From: a virus
DNA: 54,963 nt
Virus record (IMG/VR): IMGVR_UViG_3300009703_000023
Coordinates: 1-54,963 of that record
Strand: one strand, 5' to 3'
Each line of letters begins with the position of its first letter. Positions within the stretch are counted from its first letter, which is position 1. The position numbers and the translations under genes were made by a program. Shown piece after piece: positions 1 through 7,719 of the stretch. Below the pieces are notes generated by a model. That model did no database searches. It was not told the DNA's origin and worked only from the letters and a program-made list of their open reading frames with translations.

Positions 1-1293
1 ACCCCGCTTGATGTTAGTTATGTTTACACATTTGTAACTGAACTCGGTGAAGAAGGACCGCCTTCTGCAGCCAGCACTGTTATAGAGCTGACCGATCCTG
101 AGACTGTGACAGTTACCATGCCGACATCAGCACAACCGTCCGGTAACTATAACTTTGGCGCAGCTTCAAAGAAGCGCATCTATCGGTCAAATACTGGCAG
201 CAACACGACGCAGTTTCAGTTTGCCGGTGAGGTGGCCTACACAGCTACTACTTTCGACGACACAAAAACTGCTGCTCAGCTTGGAGAAGTAGTTCCCAGT
301 ACTTCTTGGATAGGACCGCCAGATGACGATACAGCGTTGTATCCAGATGGTCCGCTTAAAGGTCTGATACCGTTGGCACAAGGTGTCATGTGCGGATTCA
401 CAGGGAAACGGTTTTGTTTGTCAGAGCCTTTCCTCCCTCACGCATGGCCTATTAGTTATCGCATAACTACTGAAGAAGACATTGTCGCTATTGCAAGTAC
501 CGCTAATGGAGTAATAGCGCTTACAGATGGTCAGCCTTACTTCATAACAGGTGTAGATCCTTCTGCTATGGCATCGGTGCGAGTAGATCTCGCACAGGCT
601 TGTGTGAATACGCGCTCCGTAGTCGATATGGGGAACTATGTTTTATACGCCGGTCCAGATGGTTTATGTGCTGTCGAGAGCACGACCGGGCACGTTGTCA
701 CACGTGGTCTTATATCTGCTGACCAATGGAACTCGGATTTCTATCCGTCCACGATACGAGCGTTTCGACATGAAGGTACTTATGTAGCGTTCTGGACCTC
801 CGGTAGTGATCATGGTGGTTGGGTGTTTGACCCCAGAGCACAAGAAGACGCTATATCTACTTTAACTTCTTCCGCTGAAGTGAGAGGCGGCTACCGTAAT
901 CCTAAGAACGGCGAGCTGTACATAATTGTCGGAGACAAGATCAAAAAGTATAGGGGCGGTACAACCAGTCGCACTCTTACTTTTAAGAGCAAAAAGTTTG
1001 TTACCCCCATGCCCGTCTCTATGGGGTGGATTTCTGTAGATGCAAATACGTATCCCGCTACAGTTAAAGTGTATGCGGATGGTACGTTAGCCGCCCACTA
1101 CACTATTTCTAAATCGGGTAGCACTTATACCCAAGCAACAACAGTTCCAGGCAGCATATCTAATGGGACTCTGCGTGAGCCGATCATGCGTATGCCTGCT
1201 ACGGTAGCTCAAGAGTGGGAGATACAGGTAGAGGGGACAGACATTAATGAGTTCTGTCTTGCACAGTCTATGGATGAAATTCGCGCATCATGA
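1..1293 (+). CDS. Virion structural protein, 3' part (5' end off window)
   Basis: The frame is open from base 1, so this is the last ~430 residues of a longer protein. It is rich in beta-type sequence with Gly, Thr and Ser, and includes a TELGEEGPPS turn motif near the left edge. I recall this motif in long head-tail or tail proteins that podoviruses encode next to fibre genes. No catalytic motif is seen. Its stop overlaps the next start (ATGA, 1290-1293), so the fibre gene downstream is translationally coupled. The gene beginning at 54686 and cut by the right edge looks like the missing 5' part. The role (stabilisation or tail-hub component) is inferred from position. Confidence 0.6.
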   Translation, partial: TPLDVSYVYTFVTELGEEGPPSAASTVIELTDPETVTVTMPTSAQPSGNYNFGAASKKRIYRSNTGSNTTQFQFAGEVAYTATTFDDTKTAAQLGEVVPSTSWIGPPDDDTALYPDGPLKGLIPLAQGVMCGFTGKRFCLSEPFLPHAWPISYRITTEEDIVAIASTANGVIALTDGQPYFITGVDPSAMASVRVDLAQACVNTRSVVDMGNYVLYAGPDGLCAVESTTGHVVTRGLISADQWNSDFYPSTIRAFRHEGTYVAFWTSGSDHGGWVFDPRAQEDAISTLTSSAEVRGGYRNPKNGELYIIVGDKIKKYRGGTTSRTLTFKSKKFVTPMPVSMGWISVDANTYPATVKVYADGTLAAHYTISKSGSTYTQATTVPGSISNGTLREPIMRMPATVAQEWEIQVEGTDINEFCLAQSMDEIRAS

Positions 1294-4193
1294 GCACAAA
1301 AATACCCGGTATTCCCCTTATAACGGGTAATCTTTCGGCTGAGCTTAAGCAGCATTTAGAGGCTCTGACTGAAGCAGTAGAAATACGACTAGGGCGAAGG
1401 GGCGATCCGCTTGATCGAGCGATTACACTACGTGAATTAGTCGATAGTGGTCTGGCAAAGGAACTCGATAGCGCTCCTTTTGACCCAAACAACATATCCG
1501 CTGACAGTTTAGGGTTTGGAAGTGAAACCGCATCAGGAGATGTAGGTACTCCTACAGCTCCTACTGGCGTGTCAGTAGCAGGCGCGTATGCCCAAGTCAT
1601 TATGGATTGGGCATACCCCGTATATACCGGGCACTCGCAGACAGAGATATGGTCACATACAAGTGACTCTATAGGTGATGCTACGTTAGCAGGCATATCT
1701 ACAGGGCGTACCCACATAGATCCTATAGGTGGAGGCGAGACTAGGTACTATTGGTTTCGCCACATAAACACAAACAATGTTCCTGGGCCTTATAATTCTA
1801 GCTCTGGCACGATAGGCGTAACCGCAACTAATCCAGCAGAGATCCTTGCTCAGTTGACGGGGTCTATTTCCGCAAGCCAACTAACAAGCAGCCTTGCAGA
1901 TACTATCGATGGAGCTGGCTCCACAGTAGACATCTCTAACTTAGAATCTTTTGTGGGGTTCATTTCAGGGTACAGCGGTAGTTCATTGTTATCCCGTGTG
2001 TCTGGGGTAGAAACGTCGAATGCCAGCCTGCTAACTACTTTTGGATCTACATCCAGCGCAGCTACTTCCGCTGCTGCTGCACAAGTATCCGCAGCAGAAG
2101 CCGTGGCAGCAAAAGCTGATGCGATATTAGCTCAAGGTAGTTCAGAGGCTGCAGAGGACGCTTCTGTAGCAGCAAAAGTAGCTGCCTTAGCAGCACAAAC
2201 TGCTGCTGAATCGGCGAAATCAGGAGCCGAGACCGCTGAATCTAGTGCCGAAGCTCTTAAGACTTCAGCCGAAACCGCAAAAGCTGGAGCCGAGACTGCT
2301 CAAAACGCATCGTCTGCTTCTGCTACTTCTGCAACAGGCTCTGCGTCTAACGCAGCTCAAAGTGCGACGACAGCTGCTAATTCTGCAAATGCCGCTGGCG
2401 AGTCTGCTACGGCTGCTTCTACCTCTGAATCTACTGCTGCGTCTTCTGCTAATAGTGCAGGTACGTTTGCTGGCGCTTCTGAAACAGCAAAGACGGCGGC
2501 TGAATCTGCAAAAGCTGGAGCTGAAACTGCAGAGACAAATGCTGCTGCTTCTGCGACTACTGCAGCAGGTAGTGCTTCCTCTGCTGAGTCTTTTAAACAG
2601 ACCGCTGCAGACGCTGCAAATGACGCTGGCGATTCTGCTACGGCTGCTGCCACTTCTTCTGAATCAGCATCCGCGTTTGCGACTGATGCAGAAACCGCTA
2701 GTACATCTGCAGCGTCTTCGGGCGTGTCTGCTTCGTCAGCATCACTACTGGCCCTAGGGTATAAGAATGATGCTGAGACAGCTAAAGGCGCAGCTGAAAC
2801 TGCAAAAGGACAAGCCGATGCAGCTGCAAACGCAGCGTCCACTAGCGCACAAACTGCGACTACCAACTCTACTGCGGCGCTTGAGTCTGCTAATGCCGCG
2901 AATGAATCTAAGACGGCAGCTGAAACTGCAAAAGCTGACGCCCTAGTATATAAAAACGAAGCGGCGTCATCGGAATCCAGTGCTGATGCGTCTATGGGAG
3001 CGGCTGGTATCTCTGCAGGATTGGCGTCGTCATCTGAAAATGCTGCTGGACAATCGGCTACGGCTGCTTCTAATTCTGCTATCGCAGCAGCTTCCTATGC
3101 GAGCGACGCTCTAACGCAAGCTGAGTTTGCTGAGGCTCATAAAAATTCGGCTGAGACTGCGAAATCTACTGCAGAGGAGTACAAAGAAACTGCGCTAACT
3201 GCATCTACTAATGCTGAAGGCCATGCGACTTCTGCCGCTAACACTGTCAACGGTCTAACTGCCAGACTCGACAATGCAGGTGGGACTGGCGTTACTGTGG
3301 AGCAAGAGTTTTCTGCAGTTGCTGACTCGATTACTGGGTTGGAAGGACAGTACTCTGTAAAGATCGATAACAACGGCCATGTGTCTGGTTTTGGTTTTAA
3401 TAGCGTTGAGGTAGACGGCGTTCCAGAATCTGCGTTTGTTATACGCGCCGACAAATTTGCTCTGGTAGATCCGGCAGAACAAGGACTAGAGGACGAATTT
3501 AACCCGCCCGAAGATCTAATCCCTTTCGGTGTTACCAATGGGCAAGTCTACATAAAAGAGGGGTATATAGAAGACGGCACGATTACGACCGCTAAGATTG
3601 GGTTTGCGGCCATCGATGATTCTAAAATAGGCACGCTGAGCGCTAACACCATAACAACAGGTACGCTTAGTGCTTCTCGCTTAGATCTTGATAACGCTTC
3701 TATTACTGCAACTGGGAACACCATCAAGATCAAAGACCTTGGTGTTCAGACAGGGCATATCTCAAATCTAGCCGTAGATACAATCAAGATTGCAGGGCAA
3801 GCGGTAACTATACCGTCTTCGACTTATCAGTCTGGGTCACAGAGTTTTTCGTCAACGTACTCCTACGTTACGCTAGGCACGATAACGTTTACTTCTTCTG
3901 GGAACCCGGTGTTTATAAACGCCAGCGCTTATTTCCGTAACTTTGCTAGCAATCAGGGGGCTTCTTATTATTTTGCGTTATACAGAGGCAGCTCAAAGCT
4001 CGTAGAGCATAACCTGCAGATAGGAGCTGTTGATATATCAACTAACTCAGGGACTAACGGTTCTATCTCTTATCTGGATACCTCTACCTCAACAGGGTCG
4101 CGGACCTACACCATCAAAGCTAAAAAGCAGTCAGGGAATGGGACCATTTACGCTCAGTCCAGAAGCATAACCGCACTGGAAGTTAAGAAATGA
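1290..4193 (+). CDS. Tail fibre / J-like tip protein with Ala-rich shaft (967 aa)
   Basis: Residues ~85-175 look like a fibronectin type III domain (TPTAPTGV start, RYYWFRH strand). Residues ~250-645 are an extremely Ala/Ser/Thr/Glu/Lys-rich shaft built of irregular copies of SAETAKAGAETA-like units, typical of trimeric phage fibre coiled coils. Residues ~688-735 (SVKIDNNGHVSGFGF, FVIRADKFALVDP) resemble the DUF1983 region of lambda gpJ-type host-specificity proteins. A beta-rich C-terminal tip of ~150 residues follows. The protein probably forms a receptor-binding fibre. The shaft DNA is low-complexity and repetitive, and gives long spurious open frames in other phases. The gene overlaps both neighbours by 4 bases. 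Confidence 0.75.
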   Translation: MSTKIPGIPLITGNLSAELKQHLEALTEAVEIRLGRRGDPLDRAITLRELVDSGLAKELDSAPFDPNNISADSLGFGSETASGDVGTPTAPTGVSVAGAYAQVIMDWAYPVYTGHSQTEIWSHTSDSIGDATLAGISTGRTHIDPIGGGETRYYWFRHINTNNVPGPYNSSSGTIGVTATNPAEILAQLTGSISASQLTSSLADTIDGAGSTVDISNLESFVGFISGYSGSSLLSRVSGVETSNASLLTTFGSTSSAATSAAAAQVSAAEAVAAKADAILAQGSSEAAEDASVAAKVAALAAQTAAESAKSGAETAESSAEALKTSAETAKAGAETAQNASSASATSATGSASNAAQSATTAANSANAAGESATAASTSESTAASSANSAGTFAGASETAKTAAESAKAGAETAETNAAASATTAAGSASSAESFKQTAADAANDAGDSATAAATSSESASAFATDAETASTSAASSGVSASSASLLALGYKNDAETAKGAAETAKGQADAAANAASTSAQTATTNSTAALESANAANESKTAAETAKADALVYKNEAASSESSADASMGAAGISAGLASSSENAAGQSATAASNSAIAAASYASDALTQAEFAEAHKNSAETAKSTAEEYKETALTASTNAEGHATSAANTVNGLTARLDNAGGTGVTVEQEFSAVADSITGLEGQYSVKIDNNGHVSGFGFNSVEVDGVPESAFVIRADKFALVDPAEQGLEDEFNPPEDLIPFGVTNGQVYIKEGYIEDGTITTAKIGFAAIDDSKIGTLSANTITTGTLSASRLDLDNASITATGNTIKIKDLGVQTGHISNLAVDTIKIAGQAVTIPSSTYQSGSQSFSSTYSYVTLGTITFTSSGNPVFINASAYFRNFASNQGASYYFALYRGSSKLVEHNLQIGAVDISTNSGTNGSISYLDTSTSTGSRTYTIKAKKQSGNGTIYAQSRSITALEVKK

Positions 4194-4600
4194 CGGACAA
4201 AGTAGGCACTTGTTTTATACGTTATGAAACTGATACAGGTCGTATAACTGCTGTCGGGTATTGCTCTACAACTGATGTCCAACTTCAGGCTCAAGAAGGT
4301 GAAACTGCTTTAGCTACTGGGGAGATGGTCGACGCTGATGTAACCTATGTCTTAAACGGCAAACTTACTGACCGTACTGCAGTGACAGCTACCTGGGATT
4401 CCGAGTCTGTAGTTGCAAATGGAGTAGCCGAAATAGTTCTTTCGCCCTTACCGGTAACATGTACTGTATACATTGACGACACGTCCGTTGCTGTAAACGA
4501 TGGATCGCTGGAGTTTTCTGCCGAAGCAGCAGGACAGTATCTGGTCTACATTGATGAGCCATCCTTTGAGAGAAAGGAGTGGGTGGTAAATGCAGTTTAA
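4190..4600 (+). CDS. Small tail-associated protein (136 aa)
   Basis: The start overlaps the fibre stop (ATGA at 4190-4193), which implies coupled translation. The N-terminal half (FIRYETDTGRITAVGY) resembles phage proteins encoded directly behind fibre genes. The C-terminal ~55 residues look like a small Ig/beta-sandwich domain (VTCTVYIDDTSV, AAGQYLVYIDEP). The likely role is a fibre accessory or decoration subunit. This is inferred from position and fold-like pattern; no enzymatic motif is seen. Confidence 0.55.
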   Translation: MTDKVGTCFIRYETDTGRITAVGYCSTTDVQLQAQEGETALATGEMVDADVTYVLNGKLTDRTAVTATWDSESVVANGVAEIVLSPLPVTCTVYIDDTSVAVNDGSLEFSAEAAGQYLVYIDEPSFERKEWVVNAV

Positions 4601-4784
4601 AGCTAACAAACCGGAAGGAATCAAAGAGGCCATTAAGGCCAGACGTGATGACGTTTTGATGAAGTCCCAAGCTGACATAGAGCTGTGGATAGATAGAAAT
4701 GTCTCTGACATGGACGACGTTAGGTCTTACCTAAAGCGTTTGTCTCGGGCTGTTAAAGCCAATATGAATTTTGAAGACTCGTAG
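4590..4784 (+). CDS. Small hypothetical protein (64 aa)
   Basis: This is a short, highly charged, mainly helical protein. It overlaps the preceding gene by 11 bases and has an AAGGAG-type Shine-Dalgarno just upstream (around 4575). I recognise no family. Its place between fibre accessory genes suggests a late, possibly virion-associated role. Confidence 0.55.
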   Translation: MQFKANKPEGIKEAIKARRDDVLMKSQADIELWIDRNVSDMDDVRSYLKRLSRAVKANMNFEDS

Positions 4785-4793
4785 GAGATCGAT

Positions 4794-4880
4794 ATGCACA
4801 AAGGCATGCCTTGTATAAACCGTAAGCCCGGCACGATGGCCCCAAAGGAGACAAAAAAACCTAAGAAGAAAAAGAGCTGA
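4794..4880 (+). CDS. Lysine-rich 28-aa peptide
   Basis: A 28-codon frame starts with ATG 9 bases after a TAGGAG ribosome binding site and ends in TGA. The stop overlaps the next gene's start by one base (TGATGG at 4878-4882). The product has two Cys-free basic halves and ends in PKKKKS. The tight spacing to both neighbours, good ribosome binding site and terminal overlap argue that it is translated. Function unknown. Confidence 0.5.
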   Translation: MHKGMPCINRKPGTMAPKETKKPKKKKS

Positions 4881-5176
4881 TGGCGCACGAAACACGTAAA
4901 GCGAATCTTCTAAAGAAGCACGGCCTCGCTGGTGTTAATAAACCCAAGCGCACTCCGAAGCATCCTAAAAAGTCTCATGTAGTGCTGGCGCAAGACGGGC
5001 ATCAGATGAAGCTTATTCGCTTCGGTGAGCAAGGTGCCAGTACGGCAGGTGCGCCTAAAAAAGGTGAGTCAGACAGGATGAAAAAGAAGCGTGCCAGCTT
5101 CAAAGCCCGGCACGCTGCCAACATAAAGAAAGGCCGCATGAGCGCAGCGTATTGGGCTGATAAGGTTAAGTGGTAA
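4880..5176 (+). CDS. Basic conserved phage protein (98 aa)
   Basis: This is a strongly basic protein with a conserved-looking end (SFKARHAANIKKGRMSAAYW). I associate this with a small family found in late regions of many aquatic phages. Nucleic-acid or capsid-interior association is plausible from its charge but unproven. It is the last rightward gene before the convergent leftward block. Only 3 bases separate it from the opposing stop, and no terminator hairpin is visible between them. Confidence 0.6.
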   Translation: MAHETRKANLLKKHGLAGVNKPKRTPKHPKKSHVVLAQDGHQMKLIRFGEQGASTAGAPKKGESDRMKKKRASFKARHAANIKKGRMSAAYWADKVKW

Positions 5177-5179
5177 CTC

Positions 5180-5332
5180 CTACTTCCATGCTCTAGATAA
5201 CCACGGCTGTGTTTCTGCGGCTTTATGCATTTCCACGTCGCTGACGCGATGCCGTTTTCGACAAGTCGCGCACATTTCAGTGGTCATCTTTACTAACTTT
5301 TGTCCGCAGTTAGGACACGGTCTAAGTTTCAT
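5180..5332 (-). CDS. Zinc-ribbon micro-protein (50 aa)
   Basis: The start at 5332 was chosen because a GAGGAGGG ribosome binding site lies just before it. A longer in-frame start 33 bases upstream lacks one. Two CxxC pairs (CPNC near residue 6, CATC near residue 21) form a likely four-Cys zinc ribbon, followed by a polar tail. It could be a DNA- or protein-binding adaptor. It is the last gene of the leftward block and converges on the late block. Confidence 0.6.
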   Translation of the reverse strand: MKLRPCPNCGQKLVKMTTEMCATCRKRHRVSDVEMHKAAETQPWLSRAWK

Positions 5333-5342
5333 CAGCCCTCCT

Positions 5343-5663
5343 CTATATGTGATTGACCCAAGCAAACCGCTTTCTATTTGCTAAGTAGCCTTCGTCTTCT
5401 TCATGGGTGTAGGCTTCTTTTTCAAATGGGATAGACAAGTAAGCGTTCTTTTCTCTTTTTGCTAAGCCTTTTATCCAGAACAGCACGTACAGAACATAGA
5501 ACGGGATTACCCATAGTTCTTGTTGCTGAGCTAAGTGTATTCTTTCGTGCGTCACCATGCCCGTATCGTCTTTAAGTTCTGGGACAATAAACGCGAAAGG
5601 CCATAGGGCTATTCCGCTTTTTCCGGCGCTAAGGATTTTGGTAAATCGTGTGTAGATGACCAT
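5343..5663 (-). CDS. Membrane-associated HExxH-type protein (106 aa)
   Basis: The protein carries an HERIH motif (residues ~39-43), followed by a hydrophobic segment (VIPFYVLYVLFWI) and a conserved-looking EKEAY stretch. The layout matches small bacterial hypothetical proteins that I recall mainly from Bacteroidetes, with HERIHLRQQ and one membrane helix. HExxH suggests zinc binding or a minimal metallopeptidase. The start codon lies 55 bases inside the upstream regulator gene. The long form is preferred because the hydrophobic N-terminus (GIALWPFAFIV) looks conserved. Whether it is catalytic is unknown. Confidence 0.6.
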   Translation of the reverse strand: MVIYTRFTKILSAGKSGIALWPFAFIVPELKDDTGMVTHERIHLAQQQELWVIPFYVLYVLFWIKGLAKREKNAYLSIPFEKEAYTHEEDEGYLANRKRFAWVNHI

Positions 5664-6025
5664 CGGTCTGTTATCTTCCTCAGTTGTCTATAGACGTTGA
5701 GTAGGTCTCCGTCTTCTGAGGGTATTTTGAACCTACTTTGTAGGTTGCGTACAGCTGTATGGAGCTGCTCTGTATTTACGCATTTCCCATTTAGCAGCGT
5801 TCTTATAGAAGGGTCTATGTGCTCTGGTGGCACGCCGAAGAAATTAGCTAGCTTCAGCACTGCCAAGGGATTCAATTCGGTTATGTTGTTTAGGTACTGC
5901 GAAAACGCGCCTTGCGTCCACCCTAGCTTTTTTGCGGCCTGCAGCTGAGTAGTGCCGTCTTGCTTTTTTTCTTCCCAAAGGCGACGTAGATTTTCTGTCG
6001 GCTTACTGGTTTTCTCGTTCGTCAT
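5609..6025 (-). CDS. XRE/Cro-CI-type transcriptional regulator (138 aa)
   Basis: A helix-turn-helix of the HTH_3 type occupies residues ~25-75 (TQLQAAKKLGWTQGAFSQYL, then LAVLKLANFFGVPPEHI). The C-terminal ~60 residues do not show the Ser/Lys dyad of LexA/CI (S24) repressors, so autocleavage is unlikely. The start overlaps the upstream nuclease stop (ATGA). As the only clear DNA-binding regulator in the window, it is the best candidate to bind the seven ATTAGYNNNGCTAAT palindromes, but that link is inference. No integrase accompanies it. Confidence 0.8.
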   Translation of the reverse strand: MTNEKTSKPTENLRRLWEEKKQDGTTQLQAAKKLGWTQGAFSQYLNNITELNPLAVLKLANFFGVPPEHIDPSIRTLLNGKCVNTEQLHTAVRNLQSRFKIPSEDGDLLNVYRQLRKITDRWSSTHDLPKSLAPEKAE

Positions 6026-6429
6026 ATCGAGTCCTTCGACTGACAGATATTTTGTATGTAGGCCGCTACGTCTTTCCTTGAGACAGCCCGTTCTATGTAT
6101 TCAGCTTTTGTTAACGGGGCTTCCCAACATTTGTTCGTAAGTATGACATTGGTGTCATCGATTCCGCCTACGACAACAGCTACTTTTTTACCGAAATCGT
6201 CCATCTTGTTCAGCCAAAGCACCTGTTGAGCAGAGAGTGTTGTTCGTATTTTGGTGGTGTCTCTCTTAGGTAGCTTGGGTACGTACTTATATTCTACAAA
6301 AAGTATGTCGGAGGGACCGGCATACATAGCATCCGGCACCCCTCCAACAAAGCTGTCATGGATTTTCCACTTGAACAGTTCAGGTGGAAGTAAACGATGC
6401 ACAGCTTTTATGTAGCTGTGCTCGTTCAT
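6022..6429 (-). CDS. PD-(D/E)XK / VRR-NUC-like nuclease (135 aa)
   Basis: The core shows GVPDAMY (residues ~30-36), then DILFVEYKYV (residues ~41-50). This is the PD...ExK arrangement of VRR-NUC and Holliday-junction-resolvase-like nucleases. The size (~135 aa) fits a single catalytic domain. A structure-specific endonuclease acting on branched replication or packaging intermediates is the likely role. It overlaps the next gene by 4 bases and belongs to the leftward replication/recombination block. Confidence 0.7.
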   Translation of the reverse strand: MNEHSYIKAVHRLLPPELFKWKIHDSFVGGVPDAMYAGPSDILFVEYKYVPKLPKRDTTKIRTTLSAQQVLWLNKMDDFGKKVAVVVGGIDDTNVILTNKCWEAPLTKAEYIERAVSRKDVAAYIQNICQSKDSI

Positions 6430-6441
6430 CCAATCCAGATT

Positions 6442-7116
6442 CTACAATGGCGAGTTGGCGTACTGATCGTATACCGCCTCTGCCTTAGCGTAGTCTTCGT
6501 CTTGCGCCCAGCCAACAAAGCTGACATCGAGATTCAGCCAAGTGTTGCCGTTACGTTCGACAGTTACAGACTTCATCATCCACAAGCCTGAAAAACGGTC
6601 GCCGCCTTTCATGCCTATCTGGCTATTCCATGTTTTGGAAACGCGCAGTTTTGTGTTTGAGAAATCCATGAGCGCAGGGGTTTCCTCAAGCGCACCGGTT
6701 TCTGGATCTTTAATGATCAGAAGGTGTGAGTGAGTATCTACTGCATTGTAGTCACCGGGGTTATCTTGCTCTCCGATGGCTTGAGCAGCGTCCTGTGCTG
6801 TTGGAAAAGAACCGAGCAGACCACCACCTTTCTGACGATCTCGCCATACGACGTATTCGTTCTTGAAAAGGATCGGCAAAACATACAGCTCGTCGCCGTA
6901 GTTGTTCTGCGTCAGGGTATTAATGAAATGCCCTGGGTCGGCTCCTTCAATGTAGGTAGAAGGCTTGTTCTTATCGACTTCATCCGACATTTTTTGGAGG
7001 AGTTTGATGCGGGGGATTTGAACGTTGCTCCCCACATGCTCGTTACCACGACCGATTCCATCTTTAAGACGGGCGGGTGGCTTGTTCTCAGGTAGTGCTA
7101 GCGCTGTGGTGCTCAT
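6442..7116 (-). CDS. Conserved phage replication-block protein, possible ssDNA-binding (224 aa)
   Basis: A soluble mixed alpha/beta protein. It contains IPRIKLLQKMS near residue 34, a PGHF turn, and a beta-rich middle (ELYVLPILFKNEYVVWR). I have seen this family next to helicases and nucleases in phage replication modules, often annotated as unknown or ssDNA-binding. The acidic C-terminal tail is compatible with a single-strand-binding role. The function is inference from context only. Confidence 0.55.
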   Translation of the reverse strand: MSTTALALPENKPPARLKDGIGRGNEHVGSNVQIPRIKLLQKMSDEVDKNKPSTYIEGADPGHFINTLTQNNYGDELYVLPILFKNEYVVWRDRQKGGGLLGSFPTAQDAAQAIGEQDNPGDYNAVDTHSHLLIIKDPETGALEETPALMDFSNTKLRVSKTWNSQIGMKGGDRFSGLWMMKSVTVERNGNTWLNLDVSFVGWAQDEDYAKAEAVYDQYANSPL

Positions 7117-7140
7117 AGATTGTTAAGTGTTCCTCGTTAA

Positions 7141-7515
7141 TTAAAGGGATCTAAAGTTGATGCGACGGACGGTTCTAGGCTTAACGCCGGGAATTGTTTC
7201 GCCAAGCTTCCACATTTCTCGACAAGCTGTTGAACTCATCCTTTTCTGGAGAATGCTGAAGTCACCGGTCTCCATGATGTGGGAATAGACTGCATCCCAA
7301 TCTTCGGATTCTGGAACTTCAGTTTCTGCAATGGACACAGAGGCAAGCTTGTTCGCGGTGCGAGCCACTCCGTCTGCATCCAGTCTCTTGATCAGCTCGA
7401 AGTCCAAGTCTTCTTGGATTTCCCGCAGATCTTTGAGTTCGGCATTACGCACATCCATCTCTTTTTTGATTTCAGCGCGTTTTTCAATTAACTCATTTAG
7501 TGTCGGTAGCGACAT
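7141..7515 (-). CDS. Coiled-coil replication-block protein (124 aa)
   Basis: The first ~45 residues form a charged coiled coil (LIEKRAEIKKEMDVRNAELK). A compact C-terminal half follows (DWDAVYSHIMETGDFSILQK ... RTVRRINFRSL) and looks conserved among phages. It sits directly ahead of the possible ssDNA-binding gene and probably works with it, but no biochemical role can be assigned. There is no strong Shine-Dalgarno at the ATG; the upstream leader carries the CGTAGCTACC repeats. Confidence 0.55.
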   Translation of the reverse strand: MSLPTLNELIEKRAEIKKEMDVRNAELKDLREIQEDLDFELIKRLDADGVARTANKLASVSIAETEVPESEDWDAVYSHIMETGDFSILQKRMSSTACREMWKLGETIPGVKPRTVRRINFRSL

Positions 7516-7719
7516 ACTTATTCCGTTAGTGAATTTAGTGAGTAGGTGGATGAATCAATTGGCAGCAAAAATTCCCTCTGGCTACAACGTAGCTACCACT
7601 ACGTAGCTACCCAGAAGGGGAGGAGACTGCACTTCATCAATTCTATTTCTACAAGGGTTCATAGTTACCTACAAACCCAGCCTGACCTTCCACCAGTGCC
7701 TGGCCAAGTATTCTCCTCC
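7516..7719. other. Intergenic gap with repeated palindrome and orphan ribosome binding site
   Basis: About 200 bases without a convincing gene. It contains two direct copies of CGTAGCTACC (7588-7597 and 7602-7611), each embedding the palindrome GTAGCTAC. On the minus strand, a perfect GGAGGA lies just after the helicase stop (about 7722-7730) but is followed only by a 12-codon TTG frame. The gap may be a leader or operator for the gene at 7515. Confidence 0.4.

Noticed and set aside
2245-2866. Long open frames in other phases and on the minus strand within the fibre shaft
   Set aside because: They mirror the GCT/GCA-rich repeat of the real +1 frame (Leu-rich or Ala-rich shadows) and have no ribosome binding site.
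5609-6025. CI-type lysogeny repressor implying a temperate phage
   Set aside because: The regulator lacks a LexA/CI peptidase domain, and no integrase, excisionase or attachment site was found.
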